A stretch of DNA of 64,000 bases. Origin: Candidatus Rhodoblastus alkanivorans (GTDB lineage Bacteria; Pseudomonadota; Alphaproteobacteria; Rhizobiales; Beijerinckiaceae). A program made the position numbers and the translations under genes. Location of the stretch: NCBI RefSeq assembly GCF_022760755.1, contig NZ_JAIVFP010000001.1:637501-701500 (forward strand). The letters run 5' to 3'. The notes below the pieces were generated by a model. That model saw only the letters and a list, made by a program, of their open reading frames with translations, did no database searches and was not told where the DNA came from. This document shows, in pieces, positions 1 to 9,037 of this stretch. Every line of letters starts with the position of its first letter. Positions within the stretch are counted from its first letter, which is position 1.

Positions 1-100
1 CGTCCGTGCCGATCCAACGCGGCGCTCGGACGAAGGCGATGCGCTCACTCGGCGGCGCCGACAGAATAGGCCGCACGTGCTTGAAGAGATGTTCGTGCAA
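1..100 (-). CDS. TniB-like transposition ATPase, N-terminal fragment (runs off the window edge)
   Basis: Reading the minus strand from a TTG at 100-98 gives a start resembling the N-terminus of TniB, the AAA ATPase partner of TniA in Tn5053/Tn402-type transposons (LHEHLFKHVRPILSAPPSER, then a region ending APRWIG). It lies 4 bp beyond the stop of the transposase gene, as expected for a tniA-tniB operon. Only about 33 codons are visible, so the Walker motifs cannot be checked. The start is uncertain because no ATG exists in this frame before the transposase stop. Confidence 0.6.
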   Translation of the reverse strand, partial: MHEHLFKHVRPILSAPPSERIAFVRAPRWIGTD

Positions 101-104
101 AACG

Positions 105-1787
105 TCACCAGTCCTCGATCGGCAAGAATCGCTTGGCTCGCGCCGGATGAGACGCGGCCGGCGCGTCGGCCGGCTCAATGGTCTGGTGCGGCTTCGGGGC
201 CTCAGCCGCTTGCGCAGCGCGGACGACGTCGCGGAATTCGGCCTTCGAGGAACGCGGCGCCCGCGTCTTGGTCGTTCGCGCCGCATTCACGATCGCGTCG
301 ATTTCGCGCGAAATCGCGATTTTCTCGGTCGCGGTGCGAGCTTGCCCCGACCGCTTCTCGCGGCGATCGCGCAGATGCTCCCACAAGGTGAGCGAGGCCG
401 TCACGCCGTCGCGGCGCGTCGCCACGCGAAAACTGTCGTCGGACGGATCGCGCACATAGACTTGGTTGATGTCCCGCGGATCGTATCTGATCTCGAGTTT
501 TTCCAATCGGTCCCGTTCGGGGACGAGAACGCCGAGCCATGGCGCGTAACAGTGCAGCGCGAAGAGCTCCATTCCCTGCGGGGTCAGCCGGCGCCGCTTT
601 TCGGGCAGAAAATTCAAGAGAACCGCGTCGGGAGCGTCCGCGCCTTCCGGGAGGTCGGCGACATGCGCGCCCCATTCGGTGAGCGGAACTTTCAGGGTCT
701 TCTCGTTCATCTGGCCGTTGTGGTCGATGATGGCGAGCGCGACGCAGCGTTCGAGATCGGCGAAAGTCAGGCAAGCGCGCTTCTCGGATGGATAGCCATC
801 GCGATCCTTGATCGAGCGGCCCGTGGCGCCGTCGTGCCTGCCAATAACCGCGTTGAGCTTGCCGAGCAGGCGCTCGACCACGCCGCCTTCGTGCACACGA
901 CCTCGATTGCGGCGTCGGATCGCAACGCCGTATTCCGCGCAGCCCCGCCGGAACGCGGCTCCGCGGAACTCTTTCGCCGAATCCGTCACGATCTGCTTAG
1001 GCCGGCCGAAGGTCGGCCAGGCGTGCGCGATGCCGCGCGACTCGAGCCACGCCTCCTTGCGGCAGATGGCGTGGGCGAGGCACAGCGCCACGGAAAGCGT
1101 GCTCGGGGCTTCGAGCGTCAGACAGAAACCCAGAACGCAGCGGGAGAAAACGTCGACAAGAATGGTCAGATAGGCGCGACCGACGAAGGCGGCGGCGCCG
1201 TTGATCACTTCCACGAACTGGATGTCGGTCGGCGTATGATCGATCTGCGTCACGGCGAGCGGACGCGGCGCGCTGATGTAGCCGGGCCGAGGTTTGAGGC
1301 GACGCAAATGGTTAGGATTGGCCGAGCGACGTTTGGCGATTTCTTGCGGCGTGAACAAAGAAGCGGCCCGGCTGCGGACCGTGGCGTAAGACGGCGGCCG
1401 TACGCCCGCCGCCTCGCAGCGCGCCCTGATCTCGACGACAACCGGCGCCAGCGGCGGCGCCTCGAGAACCATCCATTTTTCCTGCAACGTCGCCGCGATG
1501 ATCGCCCCCGCGTCGCCGGCGAGCCTCTTGCGGCGGGCGGCGCCTTTGCGGGCGAGCAGCGCCGAAACCGTCCGCTCATCCCGGTACCGCGAGAGCAGCG
1601 TGTAAATTTGCCGGGTCGACAGCCGCAACTCCCCGGCCGCGCGGGCAATCGCCGTCTTGCGTGGTCCTGGCGCCTCCAGCACTTTGTCCAGTTCACGAGC
1701 GACCCGCTTGGCGTCCCGCCAATGCTCATCGTCCGCAGGACGCGCGGTCGCCGCTTTCCGAGGGGCACCCGAGTTGAAGTGTGGCAC
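105..1787 (-). CDS. tniA: Mu/TniA-type DDE transposase (TnsB-like)
   Basis: A 560-residue transposase of the Mu/TnsB/TniA class. An N-terminal helix-turn-helix region (about residues 40-75) precedes a retroviral-integrase-type catalytic core. The DDE triad is visible as D183 (QIDHTPTD), D269 (IVTDSAKEF) and E305 (EGGVVERLLG). A Mu-transposase C-terminal domain follows. Its length matches TniA proteins. The gene is followed at once by a TniB-like ATPase start, and it reads inward from a candidate transposon end near 1897. It looks intact. Such elements need TniB and often TniQ for target choice; the rest of the transposon lies to the left of the window. Confidence 0.85.
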   Translation of the reverse strand: MPHFNSGAPRKAATARPADDEHWRDAKRVARELDKVLEAPGPRKTAIARAAGELRLSTRQIYTLLSRYRDERTVSALLARKGAARRKRLAGDAGAIIAATLQEKWMVLEAPPLAPVVVEIRARCEAAGVRPPSYATVRSRAASLFTPQEIAKRRSANPNHLRRLKPRPGYISAPRPLAVTQIDHTPTDIQFVEVINGAAAFVGRAYLTILVDVFSRCVLGFCLTLEAPSTLSVALCLAHAICRKEAWLESRGIAHAWPTFGRPKQIVTDSAKEFRGAAFRRGCAEYGVAIRRRNRGRVHEGGVVERLLGKLNAVIGRHDGATGRSIKDRDGYPSEKRACLTFADLERCVALAIIDHNGQMNEKTLKVPLTEWGAHVADLPEGADAPDAVLLNFLPEKRRRLTPQGMELFALHCYAPWLGVLVPERDRLEKLEIRYDPRDINQVYVRDPSDDSFRVATRRDGVTASLTLWEHLRDRREKRSGQARTATEKIAISREIDAIVNAARTTKTRAPRSSKAEFRDVVRAAQAAEAPKPHQTIEPADAPAASHPARAKRFLPIEDW

Positions 1788-1802
1788 GAAACGGCTCCGG
1801 CA

Positions 1803-1897
1803 TTGAAGTTTTTAGGCAAAAACGCGGCGAGAATAACCACCGAGCCCGACAGAATGGTGACGTTTCAGCTTGTTGAAGTTTTAAATTAAATCCAACA
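1803..1897. repeat. Candidate transposon end with two transposase-binding repeats
   Basis: The 10-mer TTGAAGTTTT occurs at 1803-1812 and again at 1873-1882, 70 bp apart, between the start of the Mu-type transposase gene and the truncated gene to its right. Read from the right, the segment begins TGTTGGATTT at 1897, so it ends in the 5'-TGT...ACA-3' typical of Tn7/Tn5053-like termini. The coding frame of the interrupted gene resumes immediately outside it. The exact terminus and any 5-bp target duplication cannot be confirmed without the other end. Confidence 0.45.
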
Positions 1898-2973
1898 TCT
1901 ACGCTCCCCTGGCGCAAGCCGAGGACGCGCTCGCCCGGCTCGACGAGCGGCTGCGGGCCAGTCCGATCCGCGCCGGCTGGATCGAACGCGCGCATTTTGC
2001 AGACGCCTGCGCTTCGCTCTGGCTCGAGGGCTCTCTGGCGCATCTCGAAGACCTCGTGCTGCACGACGCGCGAATGGACGCGCGCGCGCCGACGGCGGAA
2101 ATTATCCGCGCCGCCCGCGTTCTCGCCGCCCGCCGCCTGCTGCTCTCCGCCGCGCCGGGCTGGGCGTTTTCCGCCGAGGGCCTTGCCGCTCTGCACGGCG
2201 GCGCCTTTCTGGCGCCGTGGGAGGGGGAGGCGGAAAAGCCCATGGCAAGCGACGAGCCGGATGGGGAGGGGGCTTTCGGCGATGACGGCGAACCAGCACC
2301 CGACGATCCGCTCGCCGCTGAATTGGCGGCGCTCGACGCCGCGCTCGCCCGCACGGAGCGCGCGCTTGAGCGGCGGCCGGCAGTCGATCCAGAATCGCGC
2401 GATCCGCTGGTCTACGATCTCGACTGGGACGAGGACGAGCGACTCGCGCATTGGCGGGATGCGGTGGAATTCACTTCCGGCCTGCCGCCGGTGCTGGCGG
2501 CGGCTTTGACCGCGGCTTTGTGGGACGACATCGAGCCGCTGCAGCACGTCCCGTGGCTCGGGCGCCTGCTCGCCGCCGCCCTTTTGCGTCAGCGCGGCAA
2601 AACCAAGAGCCATCTGCTGTGCGTGAATTCCGGTGCCCGCGCCGTCCCTCGGCTGCGGCTCAAACAAGCCGATCCGGTCGCCAAAATCCTGTTCTGGCTG
2701 GCTGCGATTTTGGCCGCCGCCGAACAGGGGTTGAGGGATCACGACCGCTGGCTGCTGGCGCGGGCTTCGCGCGTGGGGAAGTTGAGCGGGAGGAGGGGGA
2801 ATTCGCATCTGCCGCAGGCGCTCGATCTGGCTCTGGCCCGGCCGATCGTCACCGCGGAGCTGCTGGCGCAGGAGCTCAAGGTTTCGGCGCGAGCGGGGCA
2901 GAATCTCATCGCCGAACTTGGGCTGCGCGAGCTCACCGGACGGCGGCGCTATCGGGCGTGGGGGATTCTGTAA
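1897..2973 (+). pseudogene. RHE_PE00001-type DUF1612 / helix-turn-helix protein, 5'-truncated by the transposon
   Basis: The open frame begins IYAPLAQAEDALARLDERL and continues for about 358 codons to a TAA at 2973. It resembles the DUF1612 plus C-terminal HTH family common on rhizobial plasmids. The C-terminal segment (ELLAQELKVSARAGQNLI) looks like the winged-helix part. Family members normally have roughly 15 more residues at the start, and these are missing where the transposon end abuts. The first in-frame ATG is at 2056, so the remnant may still be translated internally without its first helices. The function of the family is unknown; the HTH suggests DNA binding. Confidence 0.7.
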
Positions 2974-3091
2974 GGCGGCGGCGCAACAAAAAAAGACCGC
3001 CGGTTGTGGCGCCAACGGCAAAAAGTCGAGGGAGGAAACGCCCAAGGAGGGCGATGAGGCCGGCAGGGTCGCGCCTCACACAGCTAAGATA

Positions 3092-3137
3092 TGCTGCGCT
3101 GCACAATTTGTCAAAGGATGTATTGCAGCGCAGCATT
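3092..3137. repeat. 13-bp perfect inverted repeat with 20-nt spacer
   Basis: ATGCTGCGCTGCA at 3092-3104 is repeated in inverse as TGCAGCGCAGCAT at 3125-3137. The stretch 2974-3284 between the DUF1612 remnant and the WGR gene otherwise holds no gene. The spacer is too long for an ordinary terminator loop and no T-run follows. A dyad operator or a recombination site is possible, and its role is unknown. Confidence 0.5.
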
Positions 3138-3284
3138 TGCCGGCCGACCGCCTGTTTGATTGAACGGCGTTCCAGAAATCGGGGCAGAACTCTGGCGAGC
3201 CCCGATCGAGCACGTGAATCAATGGACGCGATCTGATTCAAATTTCTAATTGGACGCGGAGTCGGTGCTTTGCGACTCTGCGAC

Positions 3285-3563
3285 ATGTCTCCAGCACCAG
3301 CAGACTTGCAGATCTTTACGCGCAAATTCTCGGAAGCTGCGCACCTGCGTCGGATCGACCCGACGCGGAACATGGCGCGGTTTTATGAAGTCTCGCTGGA
3401 GCCCTCGCTATTTGGGATCTGGGCGGTCGTGCGCCGATGGGGTCGTATCGGCTGTCAGGGCCGAATTCGATTGGAGCTTTGCGAAAGCGCCGACGACGCC
3501 TTCGATTGCATCAAGCGTGTGATCGCAGCGAAGCGTCGACGTGGCTATCAAACCGTCGTGTAA
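3285..3563 (+). CDS. WGR domain-containing protein
   Basis: A 92-residue protein that is almost entirely a WGR domain, with the signature RRWGRIGCQGR near the middle and a C-terminal helix rich in Lys and Arg. WGR domains bind nucleic acid and occur in PARPs, MolR-type proteins and short stand-alone bacterial proteins often carried on plasmids. The ATG at 3285 (MSPAPADLQIF) is preferred over the TTG at 3270. It converges on the large nuclease-TPR-PIN gene, whose stop is 35 bp away. Its role here is not known. Confidence 0.75.
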   Translation: MSPAPADLQIFTRKFSEAAHLRRIDPTRNMARFYEVSLEPSLFGIWAVVRRWGRIGCQGRIRLELCESADDAFDCIKRVIAAKRRRGYQTVV

Positions 3564-3597
3564 CAGAGAGAGTGGCGCGCGCGTGGCGGTGCAGCAG

Positions 3598-6500
3598 TTA
3601 AGAGCCGAATGGCCACAAAGTCGAAGCGAGTGCTGAAAGGCGTCGTTTTCCTGAGCTAAGTCGGTGATGCAAGGCCGCTTGAAACCCAATTAGGTCCTGC
3701 TCAGCCGCGGCAAGCTTGCCGATCGGCAGGAAATGTCCGATCACCCACGAATCCACATACTGTTGCAGCCGCCAATCCGCCCCTTGCTTGACGAAGGCGA
3801 GCGCGAAGGGCCAATCAACAGCGTGATGCGCGGTCAGGCGGTCCAACAGCAAAGCCGTCGCGCGCATCGCCTTCAGGGGCATCACGTCCTTGCCGCTCCA
3901 TAACCCTCCGAGGAACGTTGAAGCGACAGTCATGTGCGACCTCATGTCTGCGTTCTTGGTGGCGATGAACGCGGTCACGGGACGAAATCGATCGAGGGTT
4001 TCGGTATTGTCGGCGTGAAGGACGTTAGAGAGAGTTTCGGGATCGAGCGATAAATGGCTGTGCCGGCGCCAAGCGAGTTTCACTGCGGCGTCTGCGTATC
4101 GCTCACGCGAAATCATTCCCTGATCGCGCGCGAAAGCGAGCACCGGCTGGAGCCAGGTTCCCCTGGCGGCGACAGCGCCTTCGGTGATCTGGCGATAGTA
4201 CATGTCTTCGGCCAGCAGCACGTAGCCATCGGCGGCGAGATTGGCCGCGTCGAGGATATGCGATCCAAAGCTTTCGGTCAGAAGAACCGCTATTTCTGTC
4301 GGCGCATCCGGCGCGGCGTTGGGCGCAACCTGGCAAACCGACTCGATCTTTTGTATCTGCTCTCCGATGAAGCGATGACGCGCCTCGATGTCCTCCTTTG
4401 TGAATTCCTGTCTGAAATATTGCCCATTGTGCCATGCGATGGTCATCGCGCGTTCTGCCGGGCGGGCGTCTTTCTCATGAATTATGCGAAGCTCGTCGAG
4501 CGCGGATTGCGGCACCGTGAGCCTTCCAAACACGGCTGCGAGCACATCGAGAATATCCATCGTCGCCGCAGTCCAAGCGGTATATGTATCGAGAACAGCG
4601 CCGCATTCGCGCTGCCGCACGATGACGTCGAGCGCCGCAAGCCGCTCAGGTTCGGTTCCGACGCACACCTCGATATTGCGGTCGAGCGTCCTGACGTAAT
4701 CCGCGAAACTGATCGCATCTCCGCCGAGAGCGGCGGCGGCAACGGCCATCGGGAGATGCTGAATCAGATAGAGGTCGGCGAGCTGCCTATTGGCCTCGGA
4801 CGCCCGTCGCACCTCGTCAAGCGCCGGTTGGATGTCTCCCTCTCGGATTGAAAATTTATATATGCCCTTCGACTCCGGAAACCGGGTCTGAAAATTCTCC
4901 ATCACGTCGTGCAATGCATGCAGATACTTGTGCTTGATTTCGGCAACCCGCCATGTCGTATCGCCGCCGACGGCCTTTCTCTGCTCGAAGCAGGCGTTGA
5001 CCTCTAGGCCGATCGCGGCTGCGGCGATCGGATGTTTTGGATTTAGGATACCGTCCGCTGGACGATCGACGCTGTCTTCAATGATGAATCGAAATGTTTC
5101 TCCATTGACGCCCTCCAATCGGACCCAGGCGTCCACACCGACCCGGGTTATTGGCGGGATGACGCGCGAGTCCGGATCGGCCATCAACAGGCCAAAGTAG
5201 CGAAGCGCCGCGTCGGGGTCGTTCGGCGCATGTGTCAAAGTCTCGTAGGCAAAAGCGAGGGCGCGCTCCTTTTGGCCCGCCATGTGCAGCGCCTGGGCCA
5301 AATACATTTTCTGGCCTGGCGTTCCTTGGAGCGTGGCGAGATCTAGAGTTTCTAGGATTGGTCGAATCTTCTCCGCCTGTTCCGTTCGACGAAGGATGGC
5401 GAAAAGCGCGAGATAGTTGGTGAGGCTGGGACTGCTGTCGATCGCTCTGCGAAGACTAGCCTCCGCCTGTTTCAACGCGCCGCGATTGAAATGCATAAGC
5501 CCGGCAGCGTGAAGGTAGAATGGCAGAGTCCCTATCGATTGCGGCAACCGTTCGAAAAAGCGAATGGCCCGTTTGCGAACCGGTTGGTCGTTGACGAGGG
5601 CCGTCGCGAGGGTTCGAAGCTCATGGCTGTCGCACTCCTCTCCGACATGACCGTCCAGCAAATCGGCCACAGATTTCCAGTCGTTGCGTTTTGCGGCGTG
5701 CATCGCGACCATGAGGCGGGGCGCGATATGACTGTCTGCGTCGACCTTCCTTAGCGCATTCTGATAGGCTTCTTCGGCGATTGTCTCGTGACCGAGCATC
5801 ATGGAGAAGTCGGCAGCAACGATGCTCGCTCTTGGGTCACAAGATACATTGGCAACAACCGCGCGAAGTTGCGCTTCGGCATCCTCGCCGGTGTCGGTTT
5901 TCAGTTCAGCCAGCCGGGCCGCTGTCATGACGAGCGTACGCTCGACCTCCGGGATCTCGCCCGCATGCGCGCGGCAAATCTCAGCGACCTTCGCCCAATC
6001 GTTGTGTTGTGCGTAAAAACGAAAAGCAAGAATCACGGCTTCCGGGCCTGGCGGCAGCTTCGGCAAGAGCTCTCGTGCCAAATCGTCGTTGCGGCCATCT
6101 ATCGCAGCCGCCATGGCTCTCCCGACGAGATCGCGGTCATCTGGCGCGATGGCCAGTCCTTGCCGAGCGATCTCGACGACTCGCGTAAGGTCTTCCAACG
6201 CGAAGAAAGCGACCACGAGGTTGCTACAGAGGGCGATGTGTTCGGGTCGAACGCTTGCTTCGCCCGAACGCGCCTTATCCCAAAGTGCGAGCAGCAGATC
6301 CGCCGCCGCCGAGATCCGGCCGCGCTCGCCGGGACGGAACAAACCTGTCTGCTGAAACTGCGGATCACGCAGGATCTGATCGAGGTCAGCTTCGGCAGCG
6401 AATTGCCGGGTAAGAGGGTCATCGGGGTGGGTGGCGACGGCCTCGCGGGCGGCCTGCCACCAATCGAGCCCTCGGCCTCGGTGCTGCAAAAAAAGAATTC

Positions 6501-7581
6501 GGCCGATGGCGACTGGGGCCGATGTCTTGACATGGTCGGGCAACAGGGCCAGCGGTTCCTCGATCGTGCCGTCGAAGCGCGCCGCCTGAACGAGATAGCC
6601 TGCAACGCCGTCATTTGTCGGATCGGCGCGCAGGGCGACCTTGCCAAATTCCAGGAGCTCGCGCCAGTTTCCTTGTAGGAGCAGCGACAAGGCTTTGTTG
6701 GCGACGGCCTTCGGCTCGGTCGGCGCGTGGTCATAGGCATCGGCGAGAACCTGAGTCGCTTTGGAGTCGTCGCCCAACGCAAGGAGGCAGCTCGCAATAT
6801 TGGCCTTGATGCGAAACAATATCCTGCCGGACGCCGAAAACGCGACGCGGTCAAGAAGTCTCTCCAGGAGCGGCAGCGCTGTGCGTGGCTTGCCGGCATT
6901 CGCCAGGTCGCGAAACTCGTCAATTTCTGCGTCGAGGTGAGCTTCGAGCGCGTTCGCCACGACGGTGGCGTCGCCAGGAAGCGCGGGTAAAGCCGCTTCA
7001 ATCCGCGCCAGAGAGGAATTGATCGTCGAAAATCCTACGGCGAAATCGGTTTGGAAGCTGACCTGCAAGCCGACGCCTTCAGTCACCTTATCGAGAATTT
7101 GCTCGCTGAAGACGCCGTGACTGGGATCGAAAGCCTTGCGAGCGGCGGCATGTTCGCTGATGCGCTCCTCGAGCGTGTTCCAGCCCCAGACATGAATTAG
7201 GAGGCGTCGACCTTTCGCCATCAGATCAACCGCCAACTCGCGAGCCAGCTGTTGCAGGTCGACGTCGTCTGGCGACGTGGTGACGATGAAGTATTCACGT
7301 AGTTGGGGATTAAACGTGAGAGCGTTGTCGAGCTCGTCTCGAACCTCCTTCTCCGAGAGCTCGTGGCCGGCGCCCTTGAGTTTGCATTGGACGCCGACGA
7401 GATGGGTCGGATCGCCATTTCTTATCCCCACCAGGTCGACGCCATTTTGACGTTGGCCTCTGCGACCATGGCGCGAAACGTTCGGATCGCCGAGAAGACA
7501 GCGAAACAGCACAACCGAACCCCGCTCGAACGCTTGTTCGTCGGCAGGCTTGGGAATCTGTGTCGCGGCAAGTGCAGACAT
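3598..7581 (-). CDS. Large PD-(D/E)XK-nuclease / TPR-like repeat / PIN-like protein, putative defence effector
   Basis: A 1,327-residue protein read from the ATG at 7581 (MSALAATQIPK); the TTG at 7599 is less likely. The N-terminus has a restriction-endonuclease-like core, with GVDLVGI (Asp) followed by GVQCKLK (Q-x-K), the pattern of Mrr/Cap4-type nucleases, in about residues 20-160. A long alpha-helical region with TPR-like repeats follows (about 190-800). The C-terminal third carries a PIN-like fold: VLDTYTAW (Asp, about residue 997), PQSALDEL (Glu, about 1030) and GYVLLAEDMYYRQ (Glu-Asp, about 1125). It lies 14 bp downstream of a HEPN gene in the same orientation. Two candidate nuclease centres joined by a sensor-like repeat scaffold resemble defence proteins, but I recognise no named system. 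The defence role is inference. Confidence 0.75.
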   Translation of the reverse strand: MSALAATQIPKPADEQAFERGSVVLFRCLLGDPNVSRHGRRGQRQNGVDLVGIRNGDPTHLVGVQCKLKGAGHELSEKEVRDELDNALTFNPQLREYFIVTTSPDDVDLQQLARELAVDLMAKGRRLLIHVWGWNTLEERISEHAAARKAFDPSHGVFSEQILDKVTEGVGLQVSFQTDFAVGFSTINSSLARIEAALPALPGDATVVANALEAHLDAEIDEFRDLANAGKPRTALPLLERLLDRVAFSASGRILFRIKANIASCLLALGDDSKATQVLADAYDHAPTEPKAVANKALSLLLQGNWRELLEFGKVALRADPTNDGVAGYLVQAARFDGTIEEPLALLPDHVKTSAPVAIGRILFLQHRGRGLDWWQAAREAVATHPDDPLTRQFAAEADLDQILRDPQFQQTGLFRPGERGRISAAADLLLALWDKARSGEASVRPEHIALCSNLVVAFFALEDLTRVVEIARQGLAIAPDDRDLVGRAMAAAIDGRNDDLARELLPKLPPGPEAVILAFRFYAQHNDWAKVAEICRAHAGEIPEVERTLVMTAARLAELKTDTGEDAEAQLRAVVANVSCDPRASIVAADFSMMLGHETIAEEAYQNALRKVDADSHIAPRLMVAMHAAKRNDWKSVADLLDGHVGEECDSHELRTLATALVNDQPVRKRAIRFFERLPQSIGTLPFYLHAAGLMHFNRGALKQAEASLRRAIDSSPSLTNYLALFAILRRTEQAEKIRPILETLDLATLQGTPGQKMYLAQALHMAGQKERALAFAYETLTHAPNDPDAALRYFGLLMADPDSRVIPPITRVGVDAWVRLEGVNGETFRFIIEDSVDRPADGILNPKHPIAAAAIGLEVNACFEQRKAVGGDTTWRVAEIKHKYLHALHDVMENFQTRFPESKGIYKFSIREGDIQPALDEVRRASEANRQLADLYLIQHLPMAVAAAALGGDAISFADYVRTLDRNIEVCVGTEPERLAALDVIVRQRECGAVLDTYTAWTAATMDILDVLAAVFGRLTVPQSALDELRIIHEKDARPAERAMTIAWHNGQYFRQEFTKEDIEARHRFIGEQIQKIESVCQVAPNAAPDAPTEIAVLLTESFGSHILDAANLAADGYVLLAEDMYYRQITEGAVAARGTWLQPVLAFARDQGMISRERYADAAVKLAWRRHSHLSLDPETLSNVLHADNTETLDRFRPVTAFIATKNADMRSHMTVASTFLGGLWSGKDVMPLKAMRATALLLDRLTAHHAVDWPFALAFVKQGADWRLQQYVDSWVIGHFLPIGKLAAAEQDLIGFQAALHHRLSSGKRRLSALASTLWPFGS

Positions 7582-7595
7582 TGATGCAAAACCGA

Positions 7596-8315
7596 TCAAA
7601 ACATGAGGTTAGGATCGTCGGGAGACTGAGAGAGCAGGGCAGGGACGCGGCTGTGGTGAGAAATCCAGGTTTGGGTATGTGGCGAGATCCAGCCTGCGAC
7701 TTGCAGGATCGAGGCATAGTCCTTGGCCAAATGGCGATCGAGAACTGGCTCGTGATGGGCGATTCGATTGCGGAACGTTCGCAAATAATCCAGCGGGGCG
7801 TGCGCATTTTTGCGATTGATCTTGACGAAACGGAATGCGCGATACAGCGCCGGCCGCCAGAGAGTCATTTCGTAATTGGCCTTGCCGAATCCAGAAAGCC
7901 GACCGCCAGCCCCCAACAGCCCGACCCAGAAGCCGAACGACAACGCGGCCACCATGTGCGGCGGGTCGTCGACATATCGATCGCGCAGAAGATCGGCCCG
8001 CGCCGCTGCGATCCGCGCTTGCGTTCCCGCATCGAGGTCACAGGCTGAATTGTCGTACCAGTCAGCGCCGTATTTAGCGCTCAGCTCGCGGTGCACGGCA
8101 TTACGAAGGGCGACCTCCAGACCTTGCAATGGTCCATAGAAGGCGGCGCTGACCGCCGTATTCCAGGTGTATAGGCGCAGTGCTCTTTCGCGGTCGCCGC
8201 CGGTGCGGCACAGATAAGCAGTCATCCGCTCCGGCGACAGGGACGTCTCCAGGGCGTCGAGCATCGCATCCGTGTAGGAGAAGGCGCCCTTGACTACTGG
8301 TTCGTTTGAACTCAT
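7596..8315 (-). CDS. Abi-like HEPN-domain protein, putative RNase
   Basis: A 239-residue alpha-helical protein of the Abi-like class. Near the C-terminus it carries the HEPN motif R-x4-6-H as FRNRIAHHEP (R182, N183, H187). HEPN proteins of this kind often act as RNases in abortive infection or toxin systems. The stop at 7596 is 14 bp before the ATG of the nuclease-TPR-PIN gene, so the two are very probably cotranscribed with this gene first. An 89-bp space upstream separates it from the HTH gene. No antitoxin such as a MNT nucleotidyltransferase is adjacent, so the partner protein may supply control. Confidence 0.75.
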   Translation of the reverse strand: MSSNEPVVKGAFSYTDAMLDALETSLSPERMTAYLCRTGGDRERALRLYTWNTAVSAAFYGPLQGLEVALRNAVHRELSAKYGADWYDNSACDLDAGTQARIAAARADLLRDRYVDDPPHMVAALSFGFWVGLLGAGGRLSGFGKANYEMTLWRPALYRAFRFVKINRKNAHAPLDYLRTFRNRIAHHEPVLDRHLAKDYASILQVAGWISPHTQTWISHHSRVPALLSQSPDDPNLMF

Positions 8316-8404
8316 ATTGGCCCCGTAAGCCCTGGATACGCCTCTGCCTCTGGCATGCGCCCGGGGCTCAGCTTTTTGTGGAGCCGGCGCCGCGGCCGGA
8401 TTGC

Positions 8405-8914
8405 TCAGGCAGAGACCGCTTTGACGGGCGGCGGCCTATAACCTCGCTTCGAAACGGCTTTGCGCGCCGCCTTGTTGGCTTCCTCCACTTCGCGGAATTC
8501 AGGCTCGAGGCTCTGCAGGCGCTTCACCAGTCCGGAAAGATCATAAGTATTGCTAAGCTTTCCTCCGTTGCTGGCCCGGCGTTCGATGCGCCTGACGAGG
8601 CCTTCCTGTTCAAGTTCGGCAATGTATCTTTGAACCTGTCGCTCGCTGAGGCTGAGGCGTTGCGAGAGCGTTTCTTTGCTGGGGAAAGGTTTACGTTCCT
8701 TGTCCCACCAAAAATCGCAAAGCTGCAGCAAGACGGCCAGCTGCGTCGGGTTCAGGTTCAATCGTCGCTGGGCGCGCAGCAGGAGCGATGGAACGAGACA
8801 GAAGCCAAGATCCATCACCGCCTGCCCCCATTTTTCGGCTGACGCCTTATTCGTCGTCCTCATCGCCGCCGCGGGAATCGTCGCATCTGCCGATTGTTGC
8901 GCGTTTTCGTCCAT
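8405..8914 (-). CDS. Helix-turn-helix DNA-binding protein
   Basis: A 169-residue protein with a central winged-helix domain. QLAVLLQLCDFWWD is followed by PSKETLSQRLSLSERQVQRY and the wing IAELEQEGLVRRIER, close to the HTH_36 domains of plasmid and phage replication or regulatory proteins. The N-terminal 35 residues look disordered. It lies between the HEPN gene and the herA remnant, all on the minus strand. A perfect dyad at 9020-9037, about 105 bp upstream of the start, may be its operator. It could regulate the island; the exact function is unknown. Confidence 0.65.
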   Translation of the reverse strand: MDENAQQSADATIPAAAMRTTNKASAEKWGQAVMDLGFCLVPSLLLRAQRRLNLNPTQLAVLLQLCDFWWDKERKPFPSKETLSQRLSLSERQVQRYIAELEQEGLVRRIERRASNGGKLSNTYDLSGLVKRLQSLEPEFREVEEANKAARKAVSKRGYRPPPVKAVSA

Positions 8915-9019
8915 GGTAGTCTCGCTTCGTTGGCTGTGCAGACAACAAATGCAGGTGTTTGAGCTCTATCGCAAGGATAGATGACAAGTCATAAATGTCC
9001 CATGGGTGGAGACGTATCC

Positions 9020-9037
9020 GACTGGTGGACACCAGTC
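9020..9037. promoter_or_regulatory. Perfect 8-bp dyad, candidate operator of the HTH gene
   Basis: GACTGGTG-GA-CACCAGTC lies in the 264-bp space between the 3' end of herA and the start of the HTH gene. There is no T-tract on either side, so a protein-binding site is more likely than a terminator. The link to the HTH protein is inference from position. Confidence 0.35.

Noticed and set aside
6-1889. A 627-codon open frame on the plus strand
   Set aside because: It is the antisense shadow of the TniA-type transposase gene, which carries an intact DDE triad on the minus strand.
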